Both the position numbers and the translations under genes were made by a program. A stretch of 18,065 nt of DNA from ANME-2 cluster archaeon (GTDB lineage Archaea > Halobacteriota > Methanosarcinia > Methanosarcinales > Methanocomedenaceae), in the NCBI GenBank assembly GCA_022353185.1, contig JAKRWB010000705.1:1-18065 (forward strand), read 5' to 3'. This document shows, piece after piece, positions 7,715-15,091 of this stretch; positions within the stretch are counted from its first letter, which is position 1, and each line of letters begins with the position of its first letter. Below the pieces are notes generated by a model. The model saw only the letters and a program-made list of their open reading frames with translations. It was not told the origin of the DNA and searched no databases.

Positions 7715-10427
7715 TGAATTTCCAGAGGATGAAGAGTTGAACGATAACGAGGAAAATATGGTAGAAGATACCGGTGAGGATACTGAAGAAAATATCAGTG
7801 AGGATACTGAAGTGGATCTTGCTGAGGACACTGACGAGAATGTACCTGAAGATATCGGTGCGGATACTGGCGAAGCTACTGGTGAAGAAATCGGCAAAGG
7901 TACTGGCGATGGTATTGTAGATAAGATTATACCTATGAACATCGAGGACGAGATGAAGAACTCGTATATCGATTATGCTATGAGCGTTATCGTTGGCCGT
8001 GCACTGCCTGATGTGCGTGACGGCCTGAAGCCTGTGCACAGGCGCATCCTGTTCGGTATGCAGGAACAAGGCATGACCCGTGATAAGCCCTACAAGAAAT
8101 CTGCCAGGATAGTGGGTGATGTCATGGGTAAGTACCATCCCCACGGCGACGCTGCCATTTATGACACTATGGTCAGGATGGCCCAGGATTTCAATTTACG
8201 CTATCCCTTAGCTGATGGCCAGGGTAACTTCGGCTCCATTGACGGAGATTCGGCAGCAGCCATGCGTTATACCGAGGTTCGCATGGACCGCATCGCTGAG
8301 GAAATGTTGGCTGATATTGACAAAAATACGGTAGATTTTATACCCAACTATGACGGGTCCATGGAAGAACCGACGGTGCTGCCCTCCAAACTGCCTAACC
8401 TGCTGGTAAATGGCTCCACTGGTATTGCAGTGGGTATGGCTACCAACATGGCGCCCCATAATCTCAACGAGATAGTGGACGCGGTGAACATGACTATCGA
8501 TGACCCGGATGTAGAGATCCAGGACCTGATGGGCGTGGTCAAGGGCCCTGATTTCCCTACCGGTGCCTATATTTTTGGCAGCAGTGGGATTCGCAGTGCA
8601 TACCAGACCGGGAGAGGCATTGTTAAGATGCGGGCAAAGACCCATATTGAGGAAAATAAGAATAAAGAGACGATAATCATTGATGAGGTGCCTTATCAGG
8701 TGAACAAGGCCAGACTCATCGAGAACATCGCCGAACTGGTCAAGGAAAAGAAGATTGTTGGCATTACCGATTTGCGGGACGAATCTGACAGGGATGGCAT
8801 CAGGGTAGTAATTGAGCTGGGCCGTGGGACCAATTCAGATGTGGTGTTGAACCAGCTGTATAAACATACCCAGATGGAGTCCTCCTTCGGTATCATCAAT
8901 CTGGCACTGGTGGACGGCCAACCTCAGGTGCTGAACCTGAAAGAACTGATCGTGCATTTCATTGACCACCGAGTAGTGGTTATCACTAGGCGCAGCCAGT
9001 TCGAACTTGAGAAGGCCCGCAAGCGCGCCCATATCCTTGAAGGACTGCAAATTGCACTGGACCATATCGACCAGGTCATTGCCCTTATCAGGGCAAGCAA
9101 GACCGTGGACGAGGCCCGAATTGGGCTTATGTCCAATTTCGACCTGAGTGAGGAGCAGGCCAAGGCCATATTGGAGATGAGGCTGCAAAGACTCACTGGT
9201 CTTGAACGTGAAAAGATCGATAACGAACACAAAGAACTGCTTGAAACCATTAAAGGGCTCCTTGAGCTTTTAGGTGACCGGGCCAAGATACTGAAACTCA
9301 TTAAGGAAGAACTTGCAGATATCAGGCAGCGCTATGGTGATGCCAGGCGCTCCCAGATCATCGAGGGCGGTGTGGACCTGGAGGATGAAGACCTGATACC
9401 TGTGGAAGATGTGGTGGTCACTATATCCAACAGCGGTTATATCAAACGCATGCCAATTGACACGTACAGGCAGCAACGCAGGGGCGGTCGCGGTGTAATC
9501 GGTATGGATACTAAGGAGGCCGATTTCGTGGAAGACCTGTTCGTGGCATCCACGCATGATTATATCCTGTTCTTCACAGACCGTGGACGCGTCCACTGGC
9601 TTAAGGTCTATGAGATACCTGATGCTTCAAGGCAAAGCCGCGGTAAGGCCATAATCAACCTTATTGAAGTGGAAAACGGTGAGAGTGTTACTGCGCAGAT
9701 ACCGGTTAAGACGTTTGATCAGGGTCATAACCTCATAATGGCTACCAGGTGCGGTGTAGTGAATAAGACCGACCTGTCAGCGTTCAAAAATCCAAGACGC
9801 GGAGGCATTATAGCCATTAAGCTGGATGAAGGGGATGAACTGCAAACCGTTAAACTGACAGATGGTTCAATGGACATTATTATTGGCACCCGACACGGCA
9901 AAGCGATTCGGTTCTCAGAAACCGACGTTCGTCCAACAGGCCGCAGCTCCAGGGGCGTTCGCGGTATCCGGCTTGTCAGTGATGATTATGTGGTTGGAAT
10001 GGATATCGTCAGGGATGACGCAACCCTGTTGACCATTACCGAGAACGGATTCGGGAAGCGGACAGAGTTCAATGAATATCGTAACATTAACAGGGGCGGT
10101 CAGGGTGTCATAACCATTATATCCAGTATTCGTAACGGCCTTGTGGTAGATGTAAAAGCAGTGAATGAATCCGATGAACTTATGGTGACCACTTCCGGTG
10201 GCATCATTATCCGGGTCCCGGTCTCAGATATCAGGATACAGGGACGTAATACCCAGGGCGTGAAGATCATGAACGTTCATGGCGGAGATAAAGTGATGGG
10301 TGTAGCCCGGGTTGTACGTGAGGATAAAAGTATTGAGGATATTATAATTGAGAATGATATTATTGAAGAAACTACAATTGAGGATACTACAATAGAGAAT
10401 AATAGTATTGAAAAAGATAATATATAA
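7707..10427 (+). CDS. gyrA: DNA gyrase subunit A with repetitive acidic tails
   Basis: This is the cleavage and DNA-wrapping subunit of gyrase. The ATG at 7707 follows the strong site GGGAGGTGA (7689-7697); a TTG three bases earlier is less likely. Residue numbers here count from the ATG. The breakage-reunion core starts near residue 77 (IPMNIEDEMKNSYIDYAMS), with HPHGDAAIYDT (about 145-155) and the active-site Tyr in AAMRYTE (Y188). The C-terminal beta-pinwheel carries QRRGGRG (590-596), the GyrA box needed for DNA wrapping, so true gyrase rather than topo IV activity is expected. The 906-residue protein is longer at the front than usual: about 70 acidic residues containing six 8-residue repeats precede the core, and six 5-residue repeats end it. 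The position equal to E. coli Ser83 is Ala. A short overlap with gyrB indicates coupling. Confidence 0.97.
7776..7919 (+). repeat. Six 24-nt coding repeats in the gyrA 5' end
   Basis: The GyrA N-terminal extension divides into six in-frame octapeptides: EDTEENIS, EDTEVDLA, EDTDENVP, EDIGADTG, EATGEEIG and KGTGDGIV. The underlying DNA repeats with the same 24-nt period, usually starting GA(G/A)GAYAYY or similar. The array is degenerate, becoming less acidic towards the catalytic core. The pattern suggests slippage or unequal crossing-over in a tolerated, disordered tail. Confidence 0.8.
10332..10421 (+). repeat. Six 15-nt coding repeats at the gyrA 3' end
   Basis: The last 31 codons of gyrA read as six pentapeptides of the form I-E-x-x-x (IEDII, IENDI, IEETT, IEDTT, IENNS, IEKDN) and a final Ile. 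The DNA period is 15 nt, with units starting ATTGA or ATAGA. Codons here are much more AT-rich than in the gyrase core. The tail follows the end of the beta-pinwheel and is probably disordered and acidic. Confidence 0.8.
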
Positions 10428-10439
10428 TAAAAGCATCAA

Positions 10440-10456
10440 TATATTTAAGAATTCTT
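10440..10456 (+). promoter_or_regulatory. Possible scpA promoter with overlapping palindrome
   Basis: TATATTTAA (10440-10448) lies 33-41 nt before the scpA ATG and could be a TATA box starting transcription near 10470. A perfect 10-bp palindrome, AAGAATTCTT (10447-10456), begins inside it and could be an operator. The 53-nt gap after gyrA is the widest within the topology cluster, in keeping with a separate promoter. Confidence 0.35.
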
Positions 10457-10480
10457 GAAATTAGAGGGGATGATGCTGAT

Positions 10481-11221
10481 ATGCAAGAATTAGTCGCATT
10501 GCCGACTTTAAATGAAAACAACGTACCGGGCCTGATGGAACCTGACGAGTTTGAGGAACCGGTGGAGATACTGGTCAGACTGGTTCAGGATGGGGAAATA
10601 GACCCCTGGAACATCGATATCGTTGACGTTACTGACAAGTTTTTCAGGCACGTTGAGAAAATGGAGCGTATGGACCTGCGGATTTCTGGCAGGACACTGC
10701 ATTATGCTGCTATCCTGCTTCGCATGAAGTCCAATGCACTTGTTGAAGTGCCAGTGGTAGAGGACGATTCATGGGTCGATGATTATGATTTTTTTGAAGT
10801 GGACGAGTATCCGATTCCCAGACCGCCCGTGCGGCGTCTTTCCCACAGGTCGGTCACACTGAACGAACTCATCATGGAACTGGAAAAAGCCGAAGTCGTA
10901 GAAAGACGGAAGGGTATGCGCAATCGGACAAAAGAACATATGCAGCTTAACCGGTATACTACTGAGCAGGTGTTGGGTATAGCGCATGAAGAGGATATCG
11001 AGGGTAGGGTGGAGAATCTACGGACTATGTTAACAGAGTTGCTATATGATAGAAATTACATTTCACTCAGTGAAATATTAACAGGTGACCGTTCAAATAA
11101 ACTGATGACCTACATCTCGCTTTTATTCCTGGCAAACATGAAGGAAGTGTGGCTTGAACAGGAAGAGCTTTTTGGTGAATTATATATCCGATACCCCGAA
11201 GTTTCGGGGGTATATACATAG
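10481..11221 (+). CDS. scpA: ScpA, segregation and condensation protein A (kleisin)
   Basis: This is the kleisin subunit that bridges the heads of the SMC dimer and binds ScpB. The 246-residue protein has the ScpA pattern: a short variable N-terminus, FEEPVEILVRLVQDGEIDPWNIDIVDVTDKF (about 24-54), an acidic linker with many Asp and Glu, and the C-terminal winged-helix region ending in FLANMKEVWLEQEELFGELYIR. The signature DPWNIDIVDVTD (helix that contacts the SMC neck in this family) is well kept. The ATG at 10481 follows AGAGGGGA at a slightly long spacing; two nearby ATGs at 10470 and 10473 are out of frame. scpB follows directly. No smc gene is in the window. Confidence 0.92.
   Translation: MQELVALPTLNENNVPGLMEPDEFEEPVEILVRLVQDGEIDPWNIDIVDVTDKFFRHVEKMERMDLRISGRTLHYAAILLRMKSNALVEVPVVEDDSWVDDYDFFEVDEYPIPRPPVRRLSHRSVTLNELIMELEKAEVVERRKGMRNRTKEHMQLNRYTTEQVLGIAHEEDIEGRVENLRTMLTELLYDRNYISLSEILTGDRSNKLMTYISLLFLANMKEVWLEQEELFGELYIRYPEVSGVYT
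11191..11213 (+). promoter_or_regulatory. Hairpin sequestering the scpB ribosome binding site
   Basis: ATACCCCGAA (11191-11200) is complementary to TTCGGGGGTAT (11203-11213) with one bulged G. The 3' arm contains GGGGGT (11206-11211), the only good ribosome binding site for scpB. Ribosomes finishing scpA would open the stem, so scpB translation should depend on scpA translation. The structure is seen in the sequence; the coupling role is inferred. Confidence 0.55.
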
Positions 11222-12324
11222 GGGACCGTGAAATAATCGAAGCAGCATTGTTTGCTGCAGGCGGACCGGTAGAGTTGGCCGCATTAAAGGAACTGGTAGG
11301 TAAGCGCAAGAAGGTTCCTGGTATTATTGAATCACTAATAGAGGAATATAAACAGCGTCATACCGGGCTGGATATAGTTGAACTGGAAGGTAAGTACGTG
11401 ATGCAGGTCAAACCTGAATATGCCGACCGAGTCCGCAGTGTTGCACCCAAGGAACTGCCATCTCCCATACTCCGCACACTTTCCATGATAGCGTACCACC
11501 AGCCTTTGCTCCAGAGCGACCTGGTTGAGAAGCGGGGTAATGCTACGTACGACCATGTGAGGGAACTGGAAGAGCGGGGGCTGATAAAACGTACTCCTGA
11601 GGGCAGAAGCCAGATACTTACTACCACGCACGGTTTTGCCGAATATTTCGGACTCAAGTCCAGTGAACCAGATTTTGTCAAGCAGAAGATAATTGAGATG
11701 GTTTCCCATGATAGTCAGGTTGGGCTGGACAAATGGCTGGGTGTGAAGAAACCCATTGGTGTGACCAGAGGGTACATGTCCCTGATGTTCCTGCTGGGTA
11801 TCGAGGACTTTAAAGTGGTGGAACCTTACAATCCCACCCAAAGTGACATTGAACGAATGAATACGTTGGGCAAGCTGGTAATTGCCAAAGGTTACGGGGA
11901 AAAGGCTGCAGAGTATTTCAACGGTGAGATTATTGAGATACAGGCCGTCACTTTTGACGACCTGCTGAATACCATAGACCAGCTGTCGAATCTGGGTAAA
12001 AAGGATAAAGTCAATGCCGCGGTTGAAAGTATCAGGAAATTGAAAGAGCAATATCTGTCCCAGGCTATGGGTGTGTCTGCCAGGGTGAAACCGGGTACTG
12101 ATATGGTTTCCAGGCTCATCACCGATATGAAACTCAATGTCTCTGCACACGGACTGCTAGTAGCGCCCGATTACGGGCTATCCTCCGAAGGAGTGGACGT
12201 ATCCAAAGATGCTGATATACTGGTGCCTACGCACAGGAATGCACCGGACAATATAGTGGAGCGTGTGTGCCAGCGGTATGAAGCAATACTCAATGGGATT
12301 GCCAAAAAGGATTTTAAGGTCTAA
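11218..12324 (+). CDS. scpB: ScpB, segregation and condensation protein B, with long C-terminal extension
   Basis: ScpB is the winged-helix partner that binds ScpA in the SMC-ScpAB condensin. The family N-terminus (GDREIIEAALFAAGGPVEL) starts right at the scpA stop codon, but the frame has no ATG, GTG or TTG there. The best start is ATA at 11218, in an ATAG overlap with the scpA stop and 6 nt after GGGGGT. A TTG at 11248 is the first standard codon but drops ten conserved-looking residues and has no ribosome binding site. Two winged-helix domains span to about 148 (LTTTHGFAEYFGLKS marks the usual end). A further 220 residues of unrecognised sequence follow, ending ILVPTHRNAPDNIVERVC and beyond, about doubling the usual length of the family. 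Confidence 0.88.
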   Translation: MGDREIIEAALFAAGGPVELAALKELVGKRKKVPGIIESLIEEYKQRHTGLDIVELEGKYVMQVKPEYADRVRSVAPKELPSPILRTLSMIAYHQPLLQSDLVEKRGNATYDHVRELEERGLIKRTPEGRSQILTTTHGFAEYFGLKSSEPDFVKQKIIEMVSHDSQVGLDKWLGVKKPIGVTRGYMSLMFLLGIEDFKVVEPYNPTQSDIERMNTLGKLVIAKGYGEKAAEYFNGEIIEIQAVTFDDLLNTIDQLSNLGKKDKVNAAVESIRKLKEQYLSQAMGVSARVKPGTDMVSRLITDMKLNVSAHGLLVAPDYGLSSEGVDVSKDADILVPTHRNAPDNIVERVCQRYEAILNGIAKKDFKV

Positions 12325-12325
12325 C

Positions 12326-12335
12326 CTTATATAAG
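12326..12335. promoter_or_regulatory. Perfect palindrome CTTATATAAG after scpB
   Basis: This 10-bp palindrome contains a TATA-like core and lies 14-23 nt before the next ATG (12349). That is too close for a TATA box to give even a leaderless transcript starting exactly at this ATG, so it may be an operator, a promoter with atypical spacing or coincidence. No clear ribosome binding site precedes the ATG. Confidence 0.3.
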
Positions 12336-12348
12336 AGATTATTATATT

Positions 12349-13758
12349 ATGGCAGATTATGATGTAATAGTTGTAGGTGGCGGCATCAGTGGCCTGATGT
12401 CTGCTATGACACTATCCAAACACGGAAAAAAAGTACTTGTCCTGGAAAAACACAACAATGTTGGAGGCAATTGCAACAGTTATATGGTTGATGGATTCCA
12501 GGTCGATACAGGAGTGCATGCTATAACACACCTCAGGGAAGGACCGCTACGCAGGCTTATAGATATTTATTTTGATTACACTCCTGTGTTACTTGACCAC
12601 GGGGCCTATTATGTCCGAACCCATAAAGGCATTTCGAAGATACCATCCACACTAAAGGCATTTGCTACTTTTGATATGCTTCCAAAGATGGATCGGCTAT
12701 TGCTGAGCCAGACAATTGCAAAGGCAATTACGCAGACCACCCTGGGTACTGAATTGACCCACCAATCAATGTATGATTACCTGCCAAAAGGTCTGTCGCA
12801 GGATGCCCTGTACTTTATCGATGCTATCTGTCACTCCTTATCAGGTAGGTCCATGAAGGAAACCTCGGTGCACAGGGTGATGACAGGCAGCAGTTTCATG
12901 CGGGATAGTGTTCCAGAGAACTTTTTGGAGGATGAGGAAATTGCTTACTCGTACAAGGCTCTGCTTGCGAATCATCTGACCGGGGGGCAGATAAAGGAAC
13001 ATTTGTCAGTGCTCACGAGGCTTGCAGTTAATAATATCGGTTATTCACAGGCATATCCTCGTAGAGGACTGAAAAGTTTCCTGAACGCTGTACTGTATTC
13101 CATGTCAAATACAGTGGAAATACAGACTTCATCAAAAGTGTCAAGCATATTTACCAGGGAAAGTGTGGTGAAAGGGGTGATGACGGATGATGACACATAT
13201 ACGGCAGATGCGGTGGTGTATACTGGTTTTGTAAAGGATATGCCTGATGTGGTTGATAACTTGCCGGCATCATATATTCAGGAACTGAAAGGGATTGTTC
13301 AGACCCGTAGTGTTACTATATGGCTGGGGCTTGATTCAAAGCTGCCTGAATTCGATTATACAGGTTCAGAGATATGGTTCAAACCAAGGGCATATTGGGC
13401 CATGCCCATCAGCAATTACGATGCACAACTGGCACCGCCCGGTAAGCAGCTGGTAGGATTTACGTTCATTGCGGATGAATCTGTACCTCTGGTTGAGGAC
13501 AAGAAGCGGATGTACAATACCATACTTGAGGCAATACCCGGAATTGAGGACCATATTGAGATGACACATTTCCAGACCACTATACCAGAGAAGGCGGCAG
13601 TAACCATCAATGGTTATTTTGCACAGCCCAGGACACCAATAAAAAATCTATATCTGGCAGGTACTGATACTGATCGGCGCAGTATGGGAATAACCAGGGC
13701 CGGGTATTCAGTACTGGAACTGTTGAAGGTCATGCGGGATGACCACCACATTAAATGA
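12349..13758 (+). CDS. FAD-dependent oxidoreductase, phytoene-desaturase-like
   Basis: The 469-residue protein starts with a Rossmann dinucleotide-binding motif, VVGGGISGLMSA (8-19), followed by the adenosine-ribose Glu in VLEKHNNVGGN (E33). The C-terminus has NLYLAGTDTDRRSMGITRAGYSV, the second FAD contact of the CrtI/amine-oxidase superfamily. There is no signal peptide or membrane helix; the enzyme is probably cytosolic or membrane-peripheral. In this superfamily members desaturate or saturate isoprenoid chains, but the substrate cannot be read from sequence. The start at 12349 puts the Rossmann strand at residue 4, as expected. It lies 24 nt after scpB and may be cotranscribed. A convergent gene ends 2 nt beyond its stop codon. 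Confidence 0.8.
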   Translation: MADYDVIVVGGGISGLMSAMTLSKHGKKVLVLEKHNNVGGNCNSYMVDGFQVDTGVHAITHLREGPLRRLIDIYFDYTPVLLDHGAYYVRTHKGISKIPSTLKAFATFDMLPKMDRLLLSQTIAKAITQTTLGTELTHQSMYDYLPKGLSQDALYFIDAICHSLSGRSMKETSVHRVMTGSSFMRDSVPENFLEDEEIAYSYKALLANHLTGGQIKEHLSVLTRLAVNNIGYSQAYPRRGLKSFLNAVLYSMSNTVEIQTSSKVSSIFTRESVVKGVMTDDDTYTADAVVYTGFVKDMPDVVDNLPASYIQELKGIVQTRSVTIWLGLDSKLPEFDYTGSEIWFKPRAYWAMPISNYDAQLAPPGKQLVGFTFIADESVPLVEDKKRMYNTILEAIPGIEDHIEMTHFQTTIPEKAAVTINGYFAQPRTPIKNLYLAGTDTDRRSMGITRAGYSVLELLKVMRDDHHIK

Positions 13759-13760
13759 AT

Positions 13761-14105
13761 TTAGCTGTTCTTTTTGCGGTCCCGCATATATTCTGAGAAA
13801 CCTGAGTTAAGCAATACCAGGATGCCACTTATGAAGGTGACCATCCCGAATTCTAATGGGTATGTCAATTCACCTTTTATTATGAGCAGGATACCGGAAT
13901 GCATTACAATCAAGCCGATGATGAATGCTGCAATCTGGGGGCGCTTTTCTACAATACCGTAGTAAATGGCGGTGGCAACCAGTGTCCCGACGCCGAAATA
14001 AATGTATGGTGACGTTTCACCTGTTTCAATATTCATCACTATACCTCCCAGCAGGAAAACCAGACCCAGGAGAATAAGGTAATGCATCTTTTTGCCTTTT
14101 TTCAT
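13761..14105 (-). CDS. Small membrane protein, four predicted helices, unknown function
   Basis: The 114-residue product is highly hydrophobic, with four predicted membrane segments at about 8-26, 33-50, 57-77 and 82-100, a basic N-terminus (MKKGKK) and a basic C-terminal tail (RDRKK). No catalytic motif is seen and I do not recognise the family. The annotated start is ATG at 14105; Met7 (14087), preceded by an AAAAGG-like stretch, is an alternative. It converges with the FAD enzyme (2-nt gap) and is divergent from the methyltransferase, sharing a 76-nt intergenic region with a symmetric TATA-like motif. It is the only clear minus-strand gene in the window. The opposite frame has no recognisable protein. 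Confidence 0.7.
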   Translation of the reverse strand: MKKGKKMHYLILLGLVFLLGGIVMNIETGETSPYIYFGVGTLVATAIYYGIVEKRPQIAAFIIGLIVMHSGILLIIKGELTYPLEFGMVTFISGILVLLNSGFSEYMRDRKKNS

Positions 14106-14137
14106 TTCAAGTACCCGACGTACCTACTGTATGAAAT

Positions 14138-14151
14138 GTATTTATATTTAT
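14138..14151. promoter_or_regulatory. Shared TATA-like element of a divergent gene pair
   Basis: GTATTTATATTTAT reads as a TATA box on both strands (TTTATATTTA plus, TAAATATAAA minus). It is about 37 nt from the methyltransferase ATG (14182) and about 40 nt from the membrane-protein ATG (14105). Both genes would get leaders of about 10-15 nt. Archaeal TATA boxes can act in both directions unless a BRE fixes polarity; no strong BRE is obvious on either side. Confidence 0.45.
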
Positions 14152-14181
14152 GCAGTATAATAATCTATTTAGGACGAAGAT

Positions 14182-14832
14182 ATGACTGATGTAAAAAGTC
14201 ACGGGCTTTTCAAATTTCTTGCGCAAATTTATGATTTTGTTGCCAGGGTGGCCATGTTCGGTCAGTATGAGCGGTTGAGGCAGCAGTTACTTGGTAAGAT
14301 TGAGATCAAGAAAGGCAGTCGCATTTTAGATATGGCGTCCGGTACCGGCTACCTGGCTGAGAAGATGGGGGCTGTCGACCTGGTATGTACTGATATTTCT
14401 GTGCATATGTTAAAACGGGCCAGGGCCAAGGCGAAAGGGGATTTTGTGCTGGCTGATGCGCACAGGCTGCCATTTAAGGATGGGGTGTTCCATGGTGCAG
14501 TTTCAAGTTTTGCTATGCATGAGGTGGGCAGGCCCGGTGAAGTATTGAGTGAAATGTTCAGGGTATTGAGACCGGGCGGTGAGATCGCTGTGATGGACGT
14601 GGTGCAGCAGACCAGGTTTTCAAAGAAGATACTGCTGGAGATATTCCATACTTTTGTTGAAATGCGGACTGCAAGCTATGTGAATATTGCACAGTTGAAG
14701 GATGCTTTCAGGGCGGCTGATGGATTTAATATACAGCTGGATATGTTCGGGCTGGTGGCTATTGTGTGGGGGAAAAAGAGAGTTTATAGTCAGAATCTTA
14801 TGCATCGGTCATCGGTTAAGGATTTTGATTGA
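14182..14832 (+). CDS. Class I SAM-dependent methyltransferase, UbiE/MenG-like
   Basis: The 216-residue protein has the class I SAM fold. Motif I is ILDMASGTGYLAE (48-60), with DMASGTG in place of the common DxGCGTG. The acidic loop is CTDIS (about 69-73), motif II lies at DAHRLPFKDGVF and motif III at VLRPGGEIAVMD. The LPF and RPGG features are typical of the UbiE/Coq5 group that methylates quinone precursors, but similar enzymes act on many small molecules, so the substrate stays open. TAGGACG precedes the ATG at 14182. It is divergent from a membrane protein and near an FAD-dependent desaturase-like gene, which could point to lipid or isoprenoid-quinone metabolism; this is inference from neighbourhood only. 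Confidence 0.75.
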   Translation: MTDVKSHGLFKFLAQIYDFVARVAMFGQYERLRQQLLGKIEIKKGSRILDMASGTGYLAEKMGAVDLVCTDISVHMLKRARAKAKGDFVLADAHRLPFKDGVFHGAVSSFAMHEVGRPGEVLSEMFRVLRPGGEIAVMDVVQQTRFSKKILLEIFHTFVEMRTASYVNIAQLKDAFRAADGFNIQLDMFGLVAIVWGKKRVYSQNLMHRSSVKDFD

Positions 14833-14951
14833 TTCAATGCAGGATCATCTTCAGGATTAAGGGGGAGCGGCTGAGTGGTGTGTACTGTCTTATTAAGACC
14901 AGGGGCAGGGGTGGCAAGGGGCAGTGGCTGTTCTTCAGGAAGAAGGGGTGA
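14829..14951 (+). pseudogene. Remnant of a LigD-type 3'-phosphoesterase gene (C-terminal end only)
   Basis: About 36 codons in one frame read IIFRIKGERLSGVYCLIK followed by TRGRGGKGQWLFFRKKG and a stop. This matches the closing strands of the LigD phosphoesterase domain, where family members have K(L/F)xFRLHGEKLKGxxxLVR, then GRGxxxxWLLIKxKD. The catalytic His-containing first two thirds of the roughly 110-residue domain are missing; the frame is closed upstream by TGA at 14826-14828, inside the end of the methyltransferase gene. It is therefore a decayed fragment. The family processes 3' DNA ends in repair and end-joining. Identification rests on motif memory and a short match. Confidence 0.5.
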
Positions 14952-15091
14952 TTATTCAACACTGGCCGCAGTATGTTGAGGTGGGGCATGAGCGCGCCGG
15001 GGAGTTGCTGGAGTGGGATGTTAGGAATGGGCTGGCGTTTTTTTGGAGGAGGTATGGGATGGAGCAGGGTTTGGATGAGAAAATGAAATGA
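14948..15091 (+). CDS. Short reading frame, 47 codons, unknown
   Basis: A GTG at 14948 overlaps the stop of the phosphoesterase remnant (GTGA) and opens a 47-codon frame: VIIQHWPQYVEVGHERAGEL, then LEWDVRNGLAFFWRRYGMEQ and a Lys-rich end. AGGAAGAAGG just before it is a weak ribosome binding site. The composition (Trp, Arg, Glu, hydrophobics) looks protein-like and the GC content is coding-like, unlike the flanking AT-rich DNA. It may be a small gene or the end of another decayed gene; I recognise no family. Confidence 0.3.
   Translation: MIIQHWPQYVEVGHERAGELLEWDVRNGLAFFWRRYGMEQGLDEKMK

Noticed and set aside
14865..14930. G-rich run with several GGGG blocks, possible G-quadruplex
   Set aside because: The runs fall in the phosphoesterase remnant, where Gly and Arg codons explain them; only three close GGGG runs are present.
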